Origin: Gliomastix tumulicola
Taxonomy: Eukaryota; Ascomycota; Sordariomycetes; Hypocreales; Bionectriaceae
Reading direction: 5' to 3'
DNA: 64,000 bases
NCBI GenBank assembly: GCA_001599755.1
Contig: BCHX01000002.1
Span: 5,066,330-5,130,329 of the forward strand
The notes under the pieces are model-generated. The model had not been told where the DNA came from. It did no database searches and worked only from the letters and a program-made list of their open reading frames with translations. Below are positions 22,036 through 31,191 of the stretch, in pieces; within the stretch, counting starts at the first letter, position 1; the number at the start of each line of letters is the position of its first letter. Made by a program: the position numbers and the translations under genes.

Positions 22036-24663
22036 TCAAGATGATGACCCCTGCTCCTGTCCCTGCTCCTTCTCCTCTGCATTTCCTCCAGCACGCTGCT
22101 CGGCTGCATCCATACGCTCGATGGCGAGGCGGACGTAGGCAACGCGTCGCGGGTCTGTGATGAGATTGCTCTCGAGGATTGCCGCAAACCGCCTTTTCCA
22201 GAACGCCCAGCGCTTGACGGTACAGTTATTGGGTTCTCGGTTGAGCTCATCGGCGCCCAGCCAGTCCGTCAACCACCCGAAAATGCCCATGTCTACGTAT
22301 CTGCTGTCCATAGTCTGCCTGACCTCGTAGCCGCTTGTCATTAAGTCGTAAATCTCGTCTGCGCACTCGACCAGCCAGTCGGCAGCCCGCCACACGCTCC
22401 CTTCCCAGAAACGATAGACGACCGAGAAAGAATATGCGGCGCCCCCTTCGTCTTCGTCCTCAATATCGACATGTCCTACGGAGGTATCATACGCTTTGCG
22501 ACGGCGTTGGAGTATAGCTATTCCCCATTCGACACCCTGCATGAGCTTGGCCAACACGAAGGGGGCCAGATTCTCCCTTGCCTCGTCGGGGTTTATGGAA
22601 AGCCCATGCTTGTACTCTGCGCGCTTGAACCGCGCTACGAAGCTGTTCAAGTTGGTCATCTTCAGGTTGCTATGGCCTGATTTCCGGCTCATCTGCTCGC
22701 ACTGCGCCCAAAGCTCATCCGCGAAGCTGTCCATCCACCACGCGCAGCCCTCGCGATGCCTGAAAGACTCTAGGCACTCGAGCAGCCCGTTCTGATACGG
22801 ATGGTGCTTGGGGGCCTCGGAGGCTATGAGAAGGAAGCATCCCCAGATATTGCAGACTGAGTTCTGGAACTCAGACAGAGAGGACTGCGCGATGATGTAG
22901 TCGGCGAGCATCTCCCCCCTAGCTTCTATAGGCCTCGGCGACTCGAGGATTTTTCTCATCTTCTTGACCACAGGTGTCAGTTGTGTGCCAAGAGGATAAT
23001 ACCCCATTCGTTTAAGCTCTTCCTCCTCAAACAAATGAAAGGCCTCGTCTACCTTGACGTATTGCTCATGTCCCTCGTCTTCCCCGGGCAGATCATCGTA
23101 CGGATTCCCGGGAAGAGCCTCTGCCGCAAGTCTGTTGTCCCTCGCCGCTTCCCCGGTCTCTTCGGCCTGGTTCATGCGCCTGATAGCAAGGCGGATACGC
23201 TTTGCGTGGTGGGGGTTGTCGCTGAGCAGCTGCCTGTCAAGAATTGCCGTGAGGCGGCTCTTCCAGGACATCCACCGCTGGAGGCGGAAGGCGGGTGTCT
23301 CGGGGTCGAGTTGGTCCTCACCGCAGAGACGCGGTGCTACCGGGTGTGGTTTCTTCTTCCACATCTCGGAGACCTTGATAGACTCACAAGGTCCCGTCAT
23401 GAAATAGACACCTCCTGCCCACTCAACAAGCCAGTCGATGGCATTCAGCACCTGCAGCTCCCAGTCCCTCCGACGCAAGTCATCCTCGATACTGGGCTGG
23501 GGGGATTCGAGACCGTTCATAATGGCACATACCGCACAGTGCCCTATTTCAGGTAACATTTCGAACTCGTCGGCAAAACCAGTGTTGATTCCGAACCCCC
23601 GCTCATGATCGCGCCCGACAGTCTCGATAGTAGAGTACCCGTCGTCGCTCTCATCGTCGCTCTCATAGGCCCGCTTCATGGCCGCCTCCGCCCTGCGCAT
23701 GGCCTTTAAAGCTCGAAGGATGTGCCCCGTGTGGTTGTCGTCGTCGATGAGGCCCTCGTCCAGAATCGCGGCGAAGCGCCTCTTCCAGAACTTCCAGCGC
23801 TTGACGCAGCAGAACGGGACAACATTGCTGCCGAGCTCGCGCCTCGCGAGAGGGCCCAGGCTTGCCCAAGAGTTCGTCCTTTTTGTCTTGCGGATGTTGT
23901 CGTCAACAAAGAGGTCGAGCCTTATGAGCATAAACTTCAAGACTCGATACGCATCCTCGATGAACCAGTCGGCCGCGTTCAGTACATCTCTCTTCCAGTG
24001 CGACAGCGGCGCTTCTTCATTCTGGGGGGTTTCAAGCCCCACTATGGTTTGCCCCAGCACAGTACACATCAGGCCATTTCCAGCCAAAGCAATGTCATGC
24101 TCGGCCAAGAATTCGTAATGGGCCCGCGTGAACCCAACCAGAAATTTGTTGTAGTTCCTCGCATGATCAAAGTTTCTGAGAGGATCCGGCGAGTCATACA
24201 TCGAATACATCGCATCCCAAAACACTCTGTGCTTCTTCCAACGATAATCAGCCCTGTGCATGAGCTGGGTCACACACTCCAGCAGGCTGTCCTGCCACGG
24301 GTGGTGCCTGGGGACGAGCTCAGCGATATGGTGGATCTTCGTCCAAGCGGACCAGTGAGGCGGATTCATAGCGCCTGGGGCATATTTTGTAAGGTACGCG
24401 TCGACCATGATATCTGCCAGCTTCGAGCCCTTCGCCTGGGGGGCCTCAGACGACCGCAAGACCTGCAGGAACTTCTCATAGTCAGGGCTGAGGTCGTCGG
24501 TAACAGGGTCCTGAATGTCCTCGGCACAGGCGTCGGAGCGGTCCTCCTCTTCATCGTCAATAATATCCTCACTGTCGGACAGATCATCATCCTGCAAGTA
24601 TTCCCTTTCGCGATGGAGGGCGATGCGGGTCCACTGGCGGCGATTGCGTCGGGGCGGGGCCAT
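22036..24663 (-). CDS. Large modular protein, probably DUF3632 family, 2.5 diverged modules
   Basis: One intronless 875-aa frame from the ATG at 24663. After a basic start and an acidic stretch, three related modules follow. Module 1 (about residues 55-335) has HHPWQDSLLECVTQLMHR and ends KRWKFWKRRFAAILDEGLI. Module 2 (about 365-510) has only the second half, ending QRWMSWKSRLTAILDRQLL. Module 3 (about 550-860) has KHHPYQNGLLECLESFRHR and ends KRWAFWKRRFAAILESNLI. Each end is followed by a helix of the type (H/R)xxxALxxMxxAE. The paired motifs HPxQxxLLECL and WxFWKxRFAAIL, separated by a variable middle, fit my knowledge of fungal DUF3632 proteins, whose function is unknown. No signal peptide or membrane segment. 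It is transcribed divergently from the small RNase-like gene. Confidence 0.75.
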   Translation of the reverse strand: MAPPRRNRRQWTRIALHREREYLQDDDLSDSEDIIDDEEEDRSDACAEDIQDPVTDDLSPDYEKFLQVLRSSEAPQAKGSKLADIMVDAYLTKYAPGAMNPPHWSAWTKIHHIAELVPRHHPWQDSLLECVTQLMHRADYRWKKHRVFWDAMYSMYDSPDPLRNFDHARNYNKFLVGFTRAHYEFLAEHDIALAGNGLMCTVLGQTIVGLETPQNEEAPLSHWKRDVLNAADWFIEDAYRVLKFMLIRLDLFVDDNIRKTKRTNSWASLGPLARRELGSNVVPFCCVKRWKFWKRRFAAILDEGLIDDDNHTGHILRALKAMRRAEAAMKRAYESDDESDDGYSTIETVGRDHERGFGINTGFADEFEMLPEIGHCAVCAIMNGLESPQPSIEDDLRRRDWELQVLNAIDWLVEWAGGVYFMTGPCESIKVSEMWKKKPHPVAPRLCGEDQLDPETPAFRLQRWMSWKSRLTAILDRQLLSDNPHHAKRIRLAIRRMNQAEETGEAARDNRLAAEALPGNPYDDLPGEDEGHEQYVKVDEAFHLFEEEELKRMGYYPLGTQLTPVVKKMRKILESPRPIEARGEMLADYIIAQSSLSEFQNSVCNIWGCFLLIASEAPKHHPYQNGLLECLESFRHREGCAWWMDSFADELWAQCEQMSRKSGHSNLKMTNLNSFVARFKRAEYKHGLSINPDEARENLAPFVLAKLMQGVEWGIAILQRRRKAYDTSVGHVDIEDEDEGGAAYSFSVVYRFWEGSVWRAADWLVECADEIYDLMTSGYEVRQTMDSRYVDMGIFGWLTDWLGADELNREPNNCTVKRWAFWKRRFAAILESNLITDPRRVAYVRLAIERMDAAEQRAGGNAEEKEQGQEQGSSS

Positions 24664-24815
24664 GATGACTTGCGATGGCGGTGATCTAGATGGATAGTGT
24701 TGTGTGTGGTTAATATGAATGTCGATTTGCTTGTTTTAGTGCTGTATGTTTTCTCGTATGCTTGTGGATTGTGTTTTGATGTCAAGTTGTGCAAGGTCGC
24801 CAACCCACTACTACC

Positions 24816-24822
24816 TTTTATA
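24816..24822 (-). promoter_or_regulatory. TATA box (TATAAAA) of the DUF3632-like gene
   Basis: TATAAAAG read on the minus strand about 155 bp upstream of the ATG at 24663. Spacing is compatible with a leader of roughly 120 nt. Confidence 0.6.
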
Positions 24823-24980
24823 GCCAAGCTGGACGTCCGTGCGTCAGCCTTTGTTTCAGTCCGTCCCACGTTCCGCCCATGTTCTGCACATGTCAGAGTG
24901 CTTGGATGATACGAACACACCCTGCCTAGCCAGGAACAGGCCTGCCATGTTCATCGGCCGTTCTGATAGGCTCTGGCCAG

Positions 24981-25010
24981 CTTCTGGATGTCTTCTAGAA
25001 GCTCTTGAAG
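24981..25010. promoter_or_regulatory. Heat-shock-element-like cluster
   Basis: TTC at 24982, TTCTAGAA at 24993-25000 (an nTTCnnGAAn palindrome) and GAA at 25007, within 30 bp of the divergent intergenic region. The phasing is partly imperfect, so Hsf1 binding is only a suggestion. Confidence 0.35.
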
Positions 25011-25147
25011 TAGCTTAGCGTGATTCCCCTCTGCATCTACACCGGTGAACCCTTGTCTGCTTCTTGACTGTTTGTGCCGTCATCCAGCGAGCTTGCCAGA
25101 GGGCTTGCAAGCCGTCTAAACATCATGGGAAGCCCAGTCTTTGGTTC

Positions 25148-25154
25148 TATATAA
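25148..25154 (+). promoter_or_regulatory. TATA box (TATATAA) of the RNase-like gene
   Basis: TATATAA about 265 bp upstream of the ATG at 25417, followed by a pyrimidine-rich leader with CATCATC and CAACTACAACC-type initiator context. Confidence 0.55.
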
Positions 25155-25416
25155 CGGAGGGGCCATGTTCCTTCACACCTTTCTCCATTCGCATCATCAG
25201 CTTCTATCCTTTGCCAACTACAACCTCGTTCGATCAAGCTCTACATACCTCAATCCTACCTTGGGCCTTTATCTTCGTCCCATCGCTCGTCGCTCGGTGC
25301 CCCTCGCCCTCGCCTGTCACCCATTAGCCGTCACCCCTCGCCCACTTCTACCCATCCAGATACCTGTCTGGATTCCACGCTCACTGTCTCCAACCATCTC
25401 GTACAAGGACAGCAGC

Positions 25417-25920
25417 ATGGCTAGCACGCCGTCCACCGCCAACAGCAACAAAGAAGTGCGTACACATTCCACGGCTACCCCGTCGCCCGTTTGTCCTGCC
25501 TTCTTGCAATACTAATATTGAAGCTCGCAGTATCGTGTTCCCGGGCTACTCGGTGAGGACGCATATATCAAGGAGCAGGAGGTTATCTTGAGGATCAGTC
25601 AACCGCTGGCGTCCCAGGCCAACGTTAACCGACACGGCTATCCCAAGACCTTCCTCAATGTCGAAAGACTAGAAGGCCGCCTTCTACGAGCAGATGATCA
25701 CCAGAACGGTCGCACGCATTTGGAGATACCATTAATTCCCAGCCAATACAACCGCCATCCGGGGCGCATTCGCCTCATCTACAGCAGCTCGGAGGCTAGT
25801 GGGGAGGGGCCGATAAGGACATACGATATAGTCATGCACCAAGACGCAGGCGCTGGTTTGACAGGCGTATTCGCTCCATTCGCACTTGCCGAATTGGTCG
25901 AGAACGAGAGTAGTACTTAG
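25417..25920 (+). CDS. Small intracellular protein resembling a degenerate RNase T1/N1 fold
   Basis: Exons 25417-25455 and 25531-25920, with an intron carrying an ACTAAT branch-like site; 142 aa. No signal peptide (starts MASTPSTANSNKE). The order of elements resembles guanyl-specific fungal ribonucleases: HGYPKTFLNVE (residues 48-58), a strand with HLEIPL (76-81), YDIVM (111-115), then GLTGVFAPF (122-130). Tyr50 and Glu78 match the catalytic Tyr and Glu positions, but the catalytic His after YP is Lys52, and the Arg and second His positions appear replaced (Ile113, Pro129). If the fold call is right it is probably not a working RNase. Intracellular RNase-like proteins are known in fungi, and RNase-like effectors in powdery mildews are secreted, unlike this one. 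The call rests on motif reading only. Confidence 0.5.
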
Positions 25921-27468
25921 CCCACGGCTACAACACTTCGCTCCTCCCCTGAGCCGCCAAGTATTCACCTCGGGGTGGTTCGAAGAGTCGGCCGGTCGGT
26001 CGATGCGGGGTTGTCGAGCGTCCTTGCCCCCGTGTCTTGCGTTATTCACCACGCTGGTCGGCGGTGACGGACGCCGGAGGCACAGGGCTGGAGCGATGGT
26101 CGAGTGTCTTGGGTGATCGGTGGTCGTCGCCCCGTCGACGCTGGCCTCTTCGACGCTGGCCTCGTCGTTGACGCAGACTCTCGGGCGGCCCTCCTCTATC
26201 CCATCGCATCCCATCGCATCCCATCGCATCCCATCGCATCCCATCGCATCCCATCGCATCCCTTCCATCCTCCATCCACCCCCATCCCCGTCCATCACAG
26301 CCCACCGCCGCCGTCCTCGGCCCATCCATGTCTACGTCGCTGCGCGATGGCGACAAAATGGCCGAGGCCAAACGGCCCCTGGGCGACAGCGACACGATCC
26401 TTTTGGCGGCAGGTCCCGGTGACCACCGCATTCTGTCAGGCACCCAAAGAGAGGAGAGGAGAGAGGAGAGGGACCTGGCATAGTCGTCACACCATTTGTT
26501 GTTTTTCTGTTCGATTTTTGTTTGCGTTGATGAGGATCAGGATACCCCCGTGAAGCGAGGCAAGGTGTTTAGGCGTTCTGTTTTTGAGGAAATTGCCTTT
26601 CGGAACTCCCATGGAAAGGGGAGTTGAATGTGGGGCGCTCCCACACACATGGATCATAATAGTTGGCAACGGCGCCGCGGGCTCGGCCGTCGTGGGGATG
26701 AGAATTACCAGATTTGGGAGCGGAGAGAAGTTTATGCAGGGAGACGGGTTTAGAGCACGGGATGGGACTTATGCCTTGCGGGCAGGACCTGCTACATGTA
26801 CGACTAATGTAGTCCTGTATCTAATGGGATGGCACATACACGCGTGGCACAATCGTCGCGCAGCGGGCTTCTTCATCGGGGGACACATCTCATCGTAGCA
26901 CCGTGTCGGGATCACATACACAGATTGAACGACCTTAATATTGGGAGATCCAGCATACTGAGAACAAGCAAAAAACCGACGTGCACCACCCAAAATACCC
27001 CCGTCCGACCCTGCCTGTCCCTTCCCTCCTCCATCCGATACAGACACACAAAGACAAAAAGATGGGAAAACGCCGTCCAACACCTATAGGTATCACTTCA
27101 GATCCAGCCTCCTCTCCAGCGACAGACAGCCCTGGCCTCCGAGCTCCCCCCTCGCAACCGGAGCGTGCTCATGTGAGACACAATGTGCAGCAGAATTAAT
27201 ATGGACAGATCAGAATGAGAAGAGAATGCAAGAAGCGAACAAGCCCCATCGTGCATAGAAAATCGAGGCGCGGACTGATGAGAAGCACGGCCGTGGTGAG
27301 GAACAGGAACAGACACGCAGAGGGTGTGGCCCAGCCTGGCCCCCTGTCTGTTTGTGTGTCGGGGGCACGTAAATCGTTTCCGTGCGTCGTGAACAGGCGT
27401 CAGGATAATAGAACAAGCAGAAAAAACGCCTTGGGCACGGCCGCGGCGGACAAGGAGCGACAGCCCAT
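25921..27468. other. Intergenic, ~1.5 kb
   Basis: No supported gene. It holds the 10-bp minisatellite described separately and a purine-rich tract GAGAGGAGAGGAGAG near 26452. The end nearest 27469 is the presumed 3' UTR of the Ase1 gene. Confidence 0.5.
26201..26260 (+). repeat. 10-bp minisatellite CCATCGCATC x 6
   Basis: Six perfect head-to-tail copies with partial copies at both edges. Because 10 is not a multiple of 3 and the unit has no stop, it is open in several frames and creates spurious open reading frames on both strands. Confidence 0.97.
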
Positions 27469-29979
27469 CTAATAGGCATCCTCGTCCGTCCACTCGCTTC
27501 CAGACACAATCCTGCCCCCGTCCTGGTCGATCATGACGACACCTGCCGACGTCGACGCCGGGATCCCGCGCAGCCGCTTGGACTGGCTCGCCGACAAGCC
27601 GCCGCCGGTCCCTGGCCTTGTATTCTCGTGTCCGCCGTCCGTGTCCATCACGCGCTTGCCGCGCGCTGCCCGCAGCTTCGCGTAGTAGGCCTCCGAGGCG
27701 TCGGGTTCGGGCTCGCTGTTATCGTCGTACGTCTCCCAGTTCTCGGAGCCAGAGACGTTGGTCGATCCCTGCGATGTGCCGGAAATTTGCCGAGGCGGCG
27801 GGGGCGCCATCGGGTATCCTCGCTGCTGCTGTTGGGAATATTGGGAGTGGTAGGCGGGGGTCTGAGGCGCCCGCACGGTCGCGTATCGGTCCTCGTATTC
27901 TGACTCGTAGTAGCTGCTCGGCTGAGTATGGTGCGAGTGGTTCGAATTGGATCTTGTCGTCCTTCCGCCCGTTGCCGTGTGCTGTTGTGGTCTGTCGTCG
28001 TATACATCCTCTGGCTCCACTCTACGGACAATGGTAGTGCTCCCTGGCAGGCCCATGCTCTTGTATGGATTGGCAGGGGTCTCGAGGTCTGGCACGGGGA
28101 CAAGCTCGCGCATCTTTGGTGGTGGTGCACGTAAAGGCGCTCCGTTGCGCATACTCTCAGCCCTAGACTCTGCTCTCGGTCGCTCGGGGGAGTTATTGCC
28201 GTGCTTGAGGTTCGACAGGGGCGCCCGGGCTGGTATCCTGGACGGGCTGCCCCTCGTCGTCGCTCCGCCGGCTGTCTTTCCAGGTGACTTCTTTGTTGCC
28301 GTGGCTGCTGATGCTCCGACTCGTCCGCCTGCCGTCGGGGTCTTTGTCATCGATCGCGGGGGCACGGATTTGGTGCTGTTGGCTCGGCTCGGTGGTACTG
28401 ATTTCGCGCCTCTCGTTGTCGAAGGAGGTGGGCCCGCTGGCGTTTTGGATCGTGCAATGTTGGCACCAGCCGCCGCCCGCTTGGACGTCTCCTCCATCTC
28501 CATCTCGTCTAGATATCTCTCGCCGTATACGAGGAACGGTCGTCCGTATTCGTCCTCCCAGTTCTCGAGAATCCTGCGCACGTCGGCCGTCACCTTGGGC
28601 AGCTCCTTGGCGATACGCTTGCGCATCTTCTCCTCGCGGAGAAGCTTGCCCGGATCACGTTTCTCTCCCTTCTGTCCCCGCATCATCAACCGGGATGCGT
28701 CCTGGCTCGAGGTGGCAAGGTCGTCACGCTCCTGGATAAGCGATTTGTGTCGGTCGATAAGGGCCAGTGTCGGCGCCCGCTGCTCCTTCAGGACCTCGAG
28801 CCTCGCCACCTCTCGCTCGTGGGCTTCCAATAGTGCGTCGCTGTATACGTCGGAAAAGGCGGGTGTAAACTCGAGCATCTCGTCTTCGGAAAAGTAGAGC
28901 GAGTCCCAGAGCTCTTGCAGCTTCACGCGGGAGTCTTCGACGAAGAGGTGCAGATTCTGTCGCTTCAACTCGTTCAGGCGCGCCAGCTCGTCTTCGAATT
29001 CGTTGATCTGCCGCACGCCACAGCCGCGGTTCTGGTTCAAGAACGCCTTGGTCTCCGCCGCATCGACGTCCAGCTTGATCCAGAGGGCCTCGACAGATGC
29101 TTTCAGCGTCTGCAGCTTCTTCTCGCGGTTCTTCTTCTCCTCGGACAGGCGGTCGCGCTTCTGACGCAGTCGTGCTACATCCTCCTCGTGGAGGCCGAGC
29201 TGCTCGGGGGCGTCGCGATAGTACTTGACGATGGCACCATCCTGTTGCGCTTGCGGGGTGCCCAGTTCGGCCCAGAGCTGGATGACGCTGTTGCCTAGGG
29301 ACTGGACGCTGGCGATACGGCGGGTGTACTCGTCGTAGACGCGACCGAATTCGGCATCGAGACGGTCGACATATGATGGCGAGATATCGAAAGTGGGAGG
29401 GACGGACTGGTTGGCGCCGGTGGGCGGGAGGGGGACTTGGACGAAGGTGGGTTCCAGATGGGACGAGTACGATTCCAGGGCCTCGACGAGCTCTGCAACT
29501 ATGTTAATTCTGGTGTTAAGGGTATCGGGGGAATGGTCGGCTTACTCTTCACCTGCTCGAAGCGCTCCTTGTGGAGAGACTTGATCTGTGCGTGCTTCTC
29601 GCGCAGCGTCAACAGACAGCGGTTCAGCGGGTACGTGATCTGGAACTCGTCGTCGTCGTCGCTAGCGCGGCGATGGTGCTTGTTGTCGTCGAGAGACGCC
29701 TCCATCTGGCGGATCTGGGTGATGATTCTCTTCGCCTCGTCGACGAGTTCCTTCTTCTCGGCGTTGACGAGGCGGACCTGGCTCTCAAGAGCCTCGGACA
29801 GAGCTGCGAAGAGCTGCAGGTTGTCAGCATTATGCGGAAGCCAAATTCGGCGGATTTGTCATGTTTACCTCTTCCTCGCGGGCCTCGCGCTCATGGCTCG
29901 GCACGCCAATCTCGTCGAACAGGCCGTGCAGCTGGCCAATGCTCGAGCTGACCTGCTGGGCGAGATAGCTCGAGTCCAT
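27469..29979 (-). CDS. ASE1: Anaphase spindle midzone protein Ase1 / MAP65 / PRC1 family
   Basis: Exons on the minus strand 29979-29869, 29813-29546 and 29492-27469; 800 aa. The N-terminal two thirds are coiled coil (SSSIGQLHGLFDEIGVPSHE at the start). The conserved MAP65 spectrin/microtubule-binding core reads LWDSLYFSEDEMLEFTPAFS, then RHKSLIQERDDLATSSQDAS and RDPGKLLREEKMRKRIAKELPKV split across nearby residues. This family forms antiparallel dimers that crosslink overlapping microtubules in the anaphase spindle midzone. The C-terminal 300 residues are Ser/Pro/Arg-rich and basic, with many S/T-P sites, as expected for Cdk-regulated tails. Length and architecture agree with filamentous fungal Ase1. 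Confidence 0.95.
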
Positions 29980-31191
29980 CTCGCAGGTGTTTCTGGCTCA
30001 GACCAGATCAACAAAATAGACAGATGACGTGCAAGTCGCGATTTACTGGTGTTATGTTTCCCCGCGGGGGAATGGGAGGAATGTTGGTGCGTGGGGGGGG
30101 GTAAGGAAAAGAAAGGGAAGAAAACGAGGGTGTTGGGAGGGCGAATGTGGTTGTGAGAAATGTCGCGGGCGGTGTCTCAGTGCTTCCCCTGAGTCGATTC
30201 CGTTCTTTCGTGCGCGTCAAAAAAAAAAAGCCGTCGCTCAACCGCACGAGCGATTCCTCGAGGCAGGGCGATGGTTGTGCTGCGACGTGACGATGTCAAC
30301 ACGGCGTGCTTGTGTGTTCCCAGTCGTTGCGTGGCAGAGGCCGCCTGCTATGCAAGTCGCAAGTTCGTCCTTTGTCGAGCCATGCGATGGCCGTGATCTT
30401 GAGGGCGATGCTCGAGTACGGGATGATTGGTTCACGGTGCGAGGCGAGAGAGAAGACGAGATGGAGTATCAGGCAAAGGCAAGACAAGGTCTCGCGATTG
30501 GCGGAGGTCCACTGTTTACTCAGCCAATGTCGCGCGTGTTGTGGGCTGTTGTCACGGCAACTGGGCCCACTCTTGTGGTGTTCTGAAACGGCGCCTACGA
30601 AGGGGGGACATTAATAGTGTGACGGTCAAGGGTGCATTAACACGAGACAGTGATAAAATCCCCTCGTCCTGAGAGCCCCAGAACCTGGTAGCGACGCAGC
30701 TTTTCTGTCAAGTGCCTCTCAGCCATCGCGCGCTTGGAAGACCTGGTCAGCGAGAAACATCAAGATGCACCACTCACTCAGGTCTCACAGCGGCTCAAAT
30801 GGGACTGGACAATGAGCACTGAGCGAGCCGCAAGTTGAGGAAATCTAAAGCACATGCTGTAATAATAGAGACGTAGACTGCCCTCTGGAGCTGAGGCACA
30901 GGACAGCTTGTGGTGGAGTGGTCAGATCACGGTGTCAACCTCGCAAACCTTTCGTATCTTGGCCATCCACCGTCTTATATCGCCCAAACAGGAAAAATGA
31001 TGCTATTTTTGATGCAACTATGCTGCCATGATTCACTGGGATAGATTGTTTGGCCGTAGTGGGCAGGAGAGGGCAGTTTTTTGACATGCACTCAATGGGT
31101 CTAGGGTAGCTCATGTCAACATTTCCCAGCTGTATTCCCAGCTGTTTTCCCAGCCAAACGCTTCCATCCCAAGCACCTCCTACAAACACCA
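29980..31191. other. Intergenic between Ase1 and the giant HET gene
   Basis: 1.2 kb with no supported gene. A G-run (about 30092-30101) and an A-run (about 30219-30229) lie in the Ase1 promoter side. A 185-codon open frame at 30029-30586 has no family resemblance. Confidence 0.5.

Noticed and set aside
26584..26898. Open frame with IIIVGNGAAGSAVVG, resembling a dinucleotide-binding GxGxxG loop
   Set aside because: No flanking oxidoreductase motifs and the frame ends soon; most likely chance.
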